Shown: piece after piece, positions 29,886-34,221 of the stretch
How the letters are laid out: the number at the start of each line of letters is the position of its first letter
Numbering within the stretch: the first letter of the stretch is position 1
Translations under genes and position numbers: made by a program
Source of the DNA: CAYSBK01 sp964429265
GTDB taxonomy: Bacteria; Planctomycetota; Phycisphaerae; Sedimentisphaerales; Anaerobacaceae
NCBI GenBank assembly: GCA_964429265.1
Contig: CAYSBK010000009.1
Location: 1-34,221, forward strand
Direction: 5' to 3'
Length of the DNA: 34,221 nt
Notes under the pieces: model-generated
Told to the model about the DNA's origin: nothing
The model's database searches: none
The model's input: only the letters and a program-made list of their open reading frames with translations

Positions 29886-31294
29886 TCCACTTCCATATCG
29901 AAGTAGTCCCTGGCGTTGTTGTAACAAATGTCCTCGACCACCCGGCCCAGCAATTCCATATCAGCCGGCAAAAGGCCCCGCTCAACGTCGCGCCCCAGCA
30001 CGTTGCACAGTATCCGCCGAAAGTACTCGTGCCGAGGAAACGAAAGAAAGCTGCGCGAGTCCGTAACCATCCCAACGAATCGGCTCAGCAGACCCATATT
30101 GGAAAGCACGTCCAGATGTTCTTCCATACCCTCCTTCTGGTCCAGGAACCACCACGCCGGGCCGTACTGTATCTTGCCGGGACATGAACCATCCTGGAAG
30201 CTGCCCGCTATCGTCACCAGCGAAGCGCTGTCCTTGGGATTCAGATTGTAGAGAATCGTTTTGGGCAGCTTGCCGGCGCTGTCGAGTCGGTCGAGAAACT
30301 TCGCCAGCGGACCGGCTACCTCGAAATCTCCTATGCAGTCACAGCCGCAGTCGGCACCCAGCAGTTCGGCCATCCGACTGTTGACGTTCCGCAAAGCCCC
30401 CAGGTGAAGCTGCATCACCCAGCCGGCCTCGGCGTCCATCGCAGCCAGCTCGTACAACACCGCCGAGTTGAACTTCAGCCGTTCAGCCTCCTCCGGTCTG
30501 TGCCCGGCCCTGACCTTGTCGAAGATCTTTTCAACCTCACCGTGTGTGTACTCGGCGGCATAGGCCGTCTCCAGACCGTAGTCGGAAAGCCGGCACCCGT
30601 TCTTATGAAAGTAATCGTGCCGCTTTCTCAGCGCCTCGATGTAACTATCGAAAACCGAAACCGCCGTATCGCTTGCCTCTTCCAGCCTCTGCAACCAGCT
30701 TCCGAAACCGCTGCTCTCCGGCGGCAGCAGCGCGCAATCCGGCCTGAAGGCTGCATACACCTTGACCCCAAAGCCTTCCTGCCGAATCGCTTTGTGCGCC
30801 GCCAGGGAACTGAGCGGACTTTCCGTTGTGCACACGAGCCTCACGTTCATCCTGCGAAGGAGATTGCGCACGCCGAACTCCGCGCTTCCGAGCATCTCCG
30901 CCGTCCGGTCATAAATACGCCTGGCGTTTTCGGCCGTAAGCAAGTCATCTATCCCGAAATACCTTTTCAGCTCCAGGTGCGTCCAGTGATACAAGGGGTT
31001 GCGCAGGCACTTCGGCACCGTTTGCGCCCACTTCTCAAATTTCTCATAATCCTCCGCGCCGCCGCTGCAATACTTCTCATCAATACCGTTGGCCCGCATC
31101 GCGCGCCACTTGTAGTGGTCCCCGTACAGCCATATCTGGCTCAGATTATCAAACCTCCTGTCGGCCGCCATATCATCCGCCGGCAAATGACAGTGGTAAT
31201 CGTAGATCGGCATCTTCTCGGCGTACTGGTGGTAAAGCGTCCTCGCGGTCTTGCTGTCTAACAAGAAATCTTCCGAAATAAAGCTTTTCGTCAT
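29882..31294 (-). CDS. uxaC: Glucuronate isomerase
   Basis: Converts glucuronate to fructuronate and galacturonate to tagaturonate in hexuronate catabolism. It has 470 residues, the usual length, and the family features IYDYHCHLPADDMAADRRFDN near the N-terminus (metal-binding His pair), LYGDHYKWRAMRANGI, WTHLELKRYFGI, CTTESPLSSL (TTDxP-type motif with Glu in place of Asp), QLHLGALRNVN, and TDSRSFLSFPRHEYFRRILC near the end. The ATG at 31294 has AGGTG seven bases upstream; the in-frame GTG at 31303 is less likely. No other uronate gene is next to it here. It runs toward the kinase gene and the stop codons overlap. Confidence 0.96.
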   Translation of the reverse strand: MTKSFISEDFLLDSKTARTLYHQYAEKMPIYDYHCHLPADDMAADRRFDNLSQIWLYGDHYKWRAMRANGIDEKYCSGGAEDYEKFEKWAQTVPKCLRNPLYHWTHLELKRYFGIDDLLTAENARRIYDRTAEMLGSAEFGVRNLLRRMNVRLVCTTESPLSSLAAHKAIRQEGFGVKVYAAFRPDCALLPPESSGFGSWLQRLEEASDTAVSVFDSYIEALRKRHDYFHKNGCRLSDYGLETAYAAEYTHGEVEKIFDKVRAGHRPEEAERLKFNSAVLYELAAMDAEAGWVMQLHLGALRNVNSRMAELLGADCGCDCIGDFEVAGPLAKFLDRLDSAGKLPKTILYNLNPKDSASLVTIAGSFQDGSCPGKIQYGPAWWFLDQKEGMEEHLDVLSNMGLLSRFVGMVTDSRSFLSFPRHEYFRRILCNVLGRDVERGLLPADMELLGRVVEDICYNNARDYFDMEVD

Positions 31295-31330
31295 AGCCTG
31301 CACCTTACAAAATCTCAGTTACCGCTGCCT

Positions 31331-31358
31331 AATCTAACGCCTCAGCCGCAAACGTCAA
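31331..31358 (-). promoter_or_regulatory. Promoter of uxaC
   Basis: TTGACG (31358-31353), 16-base spacer, TAGATT (31336-31331) on the minus strand; start near 31324, giving a leader of about 30 bases that holds AGGTG. Confidence 0.55.
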
Positions 31359-31371
31359 CTCGCACCTGCCT

Positions 31372-32850
31372 TCAGATAATTTCACCTGTCAGGCTTCTGA
31401 GCATATGGCCCGTCACCCGCACGTCGAAAAACTCGCCCAGTGGCAGCCTTTTCCTGACGCCCACGATTATGGGATAGCTGCCCACCTGTCGCAGGAACGT
31501 CACGTCTCCCTCGTGCACCTCGCTGCAGAGCTTGCGCAATATCGTACCCCGTGGAAAAACACGCCGCAGCATCGGAAGGTCTATCTCGTGGCGAACCTTC
31601 TCGATCCACCCGCGGTAATACCGTCGGTTCTTCCGCAAAACCGACACCCCCGTATCTTCATACAACGGCGTACCCGGAAACGGCACGACCTGCCTGATGT
31701 TGATTCGCCTGACGCACAGGCCGTCATCCAGCAACTGTTTCAGCGCGGCGAAGTTTTCTTCGAGCGTCTCCGCCGTCTCGCCCTTCAGCCCCAGAAGTAT
31801 ATTGACCCCCGGCAGAAGCACCGGGCAGCCGTTCTCACCTCGCTCGCCGCCGATCCGGTTTATAATCCGGATTGCCTCGAAAGCCGCCTCACGACTGCAA
31901 TTCAGATTGTTCTGCTCGACCACCCGCTTATCGAAGGATTCGACGCCCATCGCCGCCGTGCTGCCCGGCGTCAGGTACTTCACGAACAGCCGCGTCCTCT
32001 CCTCGCTCACCATACACGGATTGACGTTATCGATGTGCAGCACCTCCGGCCCCAGTGCCGACAAAGCCGACAACAGCTTTTCTATCTGCCCAGGCTCACC
32101 CCCGCAATAGCTGAATATGCACGACTGCCTGCCCAACCGAAACGCCCGCTCACCCAGCTCCATGAATGTCTTTACTTCCTCTGCGATATACTCCGGACTG
32201 CGCCACTGCAGTGGGTTTTTCACCGGCTCAGTGCAAAACGAACATCCCACCAGCCGAGGGCAGCCCCGCCCCGTTTCAATCTCGATAACTCGATTCGCCC
32301 TGGCAGGAAGCTGCGCCACAATCCGCGCCCCTTTGATTGCCCACCGCTGCAACTGCTCGTATGATTCAAAGTCCAGGCCCTGCATCTCCGCGAAATCGCC
32401 GCTACGAGCCACCTCCGCCGGAGAACCCCCGCGAATCTGCGTCCCGCAGGCTACAACCGGCCCGGCAAGTATCTTCCGAAACTTGTAAGCCCGAAGCAGT
32501 CTTCTCACCTCCGACAACCCCGCCGGCAGGGCGCTGAGATACTTGCCCGGCGTCTGCACCCCTGCGATCACTATGAGCTGGTCGGTCTGTTTCAGTATCT
32601 GCTTTACACGCGCGACGCTGCGGGTGCGATTCAAAAGCTCAATCCGCGTCTTGCCCTTGGCCGGGTCGATTGCTGCAGGTCTTAAAACGCCCTTGTAAGC
32701 GGCCGCACGCACGTCGTCGATTGTCAGATAGACCGGCTCGTCCCTGTGCCGCCCCGCCACGTATCGCGGCCAGACACCAAAGAACGGCGGCACGCCGAGT
32801 CCCGCCGGCTCATCCGTGTAACAGTCAAGAATCGTCCGATTTCGCGCCAT
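31372..32850 (-). CDS. COG1031-type radical SAM protein with C-terminal TRAM-like end
   Basis: A 492-residue radical SAM protein of the type best known from archaea. The N-terminus ILDCYTDEPAGLGVPPFFG and VYLTIDDVRAA is the recognisable signature. The cluster motif is GCPRLVGCSFCTEP with Cys197, Cys203 and Cys206, a CX5CX2C spacing rather than CX3CX2C. IFSYCGGEPGQIEKLL, VNPCMVSEERTRL, and GVNILLGLKGETAETLEENF follow as in B12-free radical SAM enzymes, and the end (RLPLGEFFDVRVTGHMLRSL) resembles a TRAM domain, suggesting an RNA substrate. Start ATG 32850 is chosen from family resemblance; no Shine-Dalgarno is seen and the frame is open to 32991. Reaction unknown. Confidence 0.88.
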   Translation of the reverse strand: MARNRTILDCYTDEPAGLGVPPFFGVWPRYVAGRHRDEPVYLTIDDVRAAAYKGVLRPAAIDPAKGKTRIELLNRTRSVARVKQILKQTDQLIVIAGVQTPGKYLSALPAGLSEVRRLLRAYKFRKILAGPVVACGTQIRGGSPAEVARSGDFAEMQGLDFESYEQLQRWAIKGARIVAQLPARANRVIEIETGRGCPRLVGCSFCTEPVKNPLQWRSPEYIAEEVKTFMELGERAFRLGRQSCIFSYCGGEPGQIEKLLSALSALGPEVLHIDNVNPCMVSEERTRLFVKYLTPGSTAAMGVESFDKRVVEQNNLNCSREAAFEAIRIINRIGGERGENGCPVLLPGVNILLGLKGETAETLEENFAALKQLLDDGLCVRRINIRQVVPFPGTPLYEDTGVSVLRKNRRYYRGWIEKVRHEIDLPMLRRVFPRGTILRKLCSEVHEGDVTFLRQVGSYPIIVGVRKRLPLGEFFDVRVTGHMLRSLTGEII

Positions 32851-32904
32851 AGGTTGGTCATTCTGCCGCACTGGTCGAAGCTGGAACACCGCGGTCCCAC
32901 AAAG

Positions 32905-32933
32905 ATTATGCGCCACCGTCCGCACCAGCACAA
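32905..32933 (-). promoter_or_regulatory. Weak promoter candidate for the COG1031-type gene
   Basis: TTGTGC (32933-32928), 17-base spacer, CATAAT (32910-32905). The -10 is good, the -35 poor. Nothing else was recognised in 32851-32989. Confidence 0.3.
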
Positions 32934-33001
32934 CACCAACGCAACTTGTGATGACCCGTTTCGCAAAAGGGCCTGGACGTAAACTGGGCAAAGGAGGTCA
33001 G

Positions 33002-33043
33002 TTGCGCCTTTTCAAGGTGCCTATTATTCTTACCGCTCGGTGA
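33002..33043 (+). CDS. Possible 13-codon ORF behind a near-perfect Shine-Dalgarno
   Basis: AAAGGAGGT at 32990-32998 precedes a TTG at 33002 that opens a 13-residue frame (MRLFKVPIILTAR) ending at TGA; a GGTGA-GGCT-TCACC hairpin overlaps the stop (33039-33052). No gene follows on the + strand. It may be a leader-like relic or chance. Confidence 0.2.
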   Translation: MRLFKVPIILTAR

Positions 33044-33127
33044 GGCTTCACCCACAGATCACCACGCCAAGCGGCTTTCGATACGCCGCATCAGCTCAGG
33101 CAAAACACCGCCCAATCGGTCTTATCG

Positions 33128-33871
33128 TTACTCGCGTTTACGAATGGCGAAAATTGTACCCCCAGTCAGCAGCAGGATCGTGGCAGGCTCAGGTACTACC
33201 ATGATATTATCAACGTAGCGCCAGCCGTTGTCGTAGACGTTGATGCGGATCACCTCGACCATCCCCGGTTCGACGACCGGGTCTATAGCGTAAGTAGCGA
33301 GCGATACCCTTAGACTGGTTATCAGTGTATCGGTCTCCACAACGAGCCAGTCTGCCGCAAGCAGGTCCAGGTCGCTGTCATACCAGGCGTGTATTCTCCA
33401 CCACTGGTTAACCGATACATCCGTCTTTCGAACACCTCTGGCTACAGTGCGCACCGCGTCCGTGACATGCACAAAAACATAGTCCTTATCCGTCGAGTGA
33501 GGCTCGGGGGCAGAAACTCCAAACCCGGCCAAGCCCCAAAGGTAAACGCTGACATCGAAGTTCCAGTCAGTGGCGAAGATTTCGAAGGAAGCCTCGAAAT
33601 CATGCATCCATTCACCGAAGGGCGTCTCGATCTTATATGACATATACCAATCAGAAGCGCGAGCATAGTAGGCGCGATTACCGCTCCGAACAGGGTCGGG
33701 CTCCACCCGCGCCTGGCCGTTACTCGTCACTACGGTCCAAGTGGGATTATTGGTGAAGTCTCCGTCCTCAAAATCCTCATAGAAGAGTACCGCCCATACA
33801 CTTGACACAGGCAATATCGCCAGGAAAAATGCAAACAACCACGAAACAAGATTTGACGCTCTGAACTCCAT
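33128..33871 (-). CDS. PEP-CTERM sorting-domain protein
   Basis: A 247-residue exported protein. It has a signal peptide (LVSWLFAFFLAILPVSSVWA) and a C-terminal PEP-CTERM signal: VPEPATILLLTGGTIFAI followed by RKRE, i.e. VPEP, a hydrophobic helix and a basic end, recognised by an exosortase. The middle (YEDFEDGDFTNNPTWTVV.. ending in DNGWRYVDNIMV) is a beta-rich jelly-roll-like region of the kind seen after FEDG/FSDG starts in LamG-like proteins; substrate unknown. The ATG at 33871 has GAGGA (33881-33877) just upstream, and the in-frame TTG at 33889 lies inside the promoter. Confidence 0.9.
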   Translation of the reverse strand: MEFRASNLVSWLFAFFLAILPVSSVWAVLFYEDFEDGDFTNNPTWTVVTSNGQARVEPDPVRSGNRAYYARASDWYMSYKIETPFGEWMHDFEASFEIFATDWNFDVSVYLWGLAGFGVSAPEPHSTDKDYVFVHVTDAVRTVARGVRKTDVSVNQWWRIHAWYDSDLDLLAADWLVVETDTLITSLRVSLATYAIDPVVEPGMVEVIRINVYDNGWRYVDNIMVVPEPATILLLTGGTIFAIRKRE

Positions 33872-33889
33872 ATCTGTCCTCAACGCCAA

Positions 33890-33917
33890 AATATACCTGA
33901 GGGGCTGGACCTGTCAA
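33890..33917 (-). promoter_or_regulatory. Promoter of the PEP-CTERM gene
   Basis: TTGACA (33917-33912), 16-base spacer, TATATT (33895-33890) on the minus strand. The start near 33883 leaves a leader of only about 12 bases, just enough for the GAGGA ribosome binding site. Confidence 0.6.
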
Positions 33918-34057
33918 GCGCGTGCCCCAAAAAATATAAAAAAATGAGTTATTGCCAGGAACACAGGCGTCAGCACGATCGCCCTGCAGCTTGCCCGTGA
34001 GGTCCGTTTTTTTGAATATTCGCGTAGAATTACCGGTACGTTCTACAGGAGAGCAAT

Positions 34058-34213
34058 ATGGACGACGCGACAGCAATAAACGAATGCAGGGCAGGCCGAA
34101 CGGCCGCTTTTGCGTACCTTGACCGATCTGCCTGCTCAAGCAACGCCGACACGTCGCCTTCCTGCGGCCGCGCCACGCCCGGACCCGCCGGCACACACTC
34201 AGTGATATGCTGA
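34058..34213 (+). CDS. Short ORF with an ECF-sigma-like N-terminus, possibly a broken gene
   Basis: AGGAGAG (34048-34054) precedes an ATG at 34058 that encodes MDDATAINECRAGRTAAFAY, close to the usual opening of ECF sigma factors (DDxxLIxxCRxGxxxAF). After residue 21 the resemblance stops and the frame ends at 51 residues with a Cys/Ser/Pro-rich sequence. It could be a frameshifted or truncated sigma gene or chance. The window ends eight bases later. Confidence 0.35.
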   Translation: MDDATAINECRAGRTAAFAYLDRSACSSNADTSPSCGRATPGPAGTHSVIC

Positions 34214-34221
34214 CCTGAGCC

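Noticed and set aside
32960..33010. Minus-strand GACCTCCTTTG resembling the 3' end of 16S rRNA
   Set aside because: Only about ten bases match and the flanks are not rRNA; it is the complement of a Shine-Dalgarno-like sequence.
33777..34196. 139-residue minus-strand frame overlapping the PEP-CTERM gene and its promoter
   Set aside because: Antisense/out-of-frame shadow with irregular composition; it crosses a good promoter for the real gene.

Overview
The window looks like a chromosomal contig from a planctomycete, most likely class Phycisphaerae. The evidence is: dockerin-like cassettes of the form GDxDGDCDVDxxDxxxLxxxWL at the end of or inside exported proteins; a PEP-CTERM exosortase substrate; a very large multi-domain exported CotH/lamin-tail/Calx-beta protein; a siroheme-decarboxylase (Ahb) heme route; and an archaeal-type radical SAM protein of the COG1031 kind. 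Base composition is GC-rich. One run of 100 N (2583-2682) is an assembly gap that cuts off the 3' end of purE. The lineage call is inference from gene content; no rRNA or tRNA gene was found.

Left part (1-9539), mostly + strand: the tail of a beta-helix protein with a dockerin-like end; rpsB-tsf behind a sigma70-type promoter; the gap; purE on the - strand divergent from amrB (MEMO family), the two sharing what looks like one bidirectional promoter; then a 1762-residue exported CotH-domain protein with its own good promoter.

Middle part (9612-16596), - strand: a tight seven-gene operon, read right to left: ECF sigma factor, 87-residue single-TM protein (anti-sigma candidate), TM-anchored Spy/CpxP-like protein, TolC-family lipoprotein, MacA-like adaptor, MacB-type ATPase and MacB-type permease. 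Genes overlap or nearly touch. This is a complete tripartite efflux pump with its own sigma factor and a likely periplasmic sensor, and it is the best candidate in the window for an undescribed regulated system. Upstream lie a decayed IS630-family transposase, a rho-independent terminator, a Xer recombinase and a 71-residue protein preceded by two sigma28-like promoter motifs.

Right part (19259-34221): a - strand housekeeping run (FmdB-type zinc ribbon, leuS, CYTH protein, YegS-type lipid kinase, radical SAM protein). An Ahb-type siroheme decarboxylase lies divergent from a + strand operon of cobA-hemD fusion, hemL, a DUF429 protein and a Clp1/Grc3-like polynucleotide kinase. uxaC converges on that operon with overlapping stop codons. 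A COG1031-type radical SAM gene, a PEP-CTERM protein and a short sigma-factor-like ORF close the window. The cobA-hemD/hemL/Ahb group fits siroheme-dependent tetrapyrrole synthesis; the DUF429/kinase pair is translationally coupled and of unknown job.
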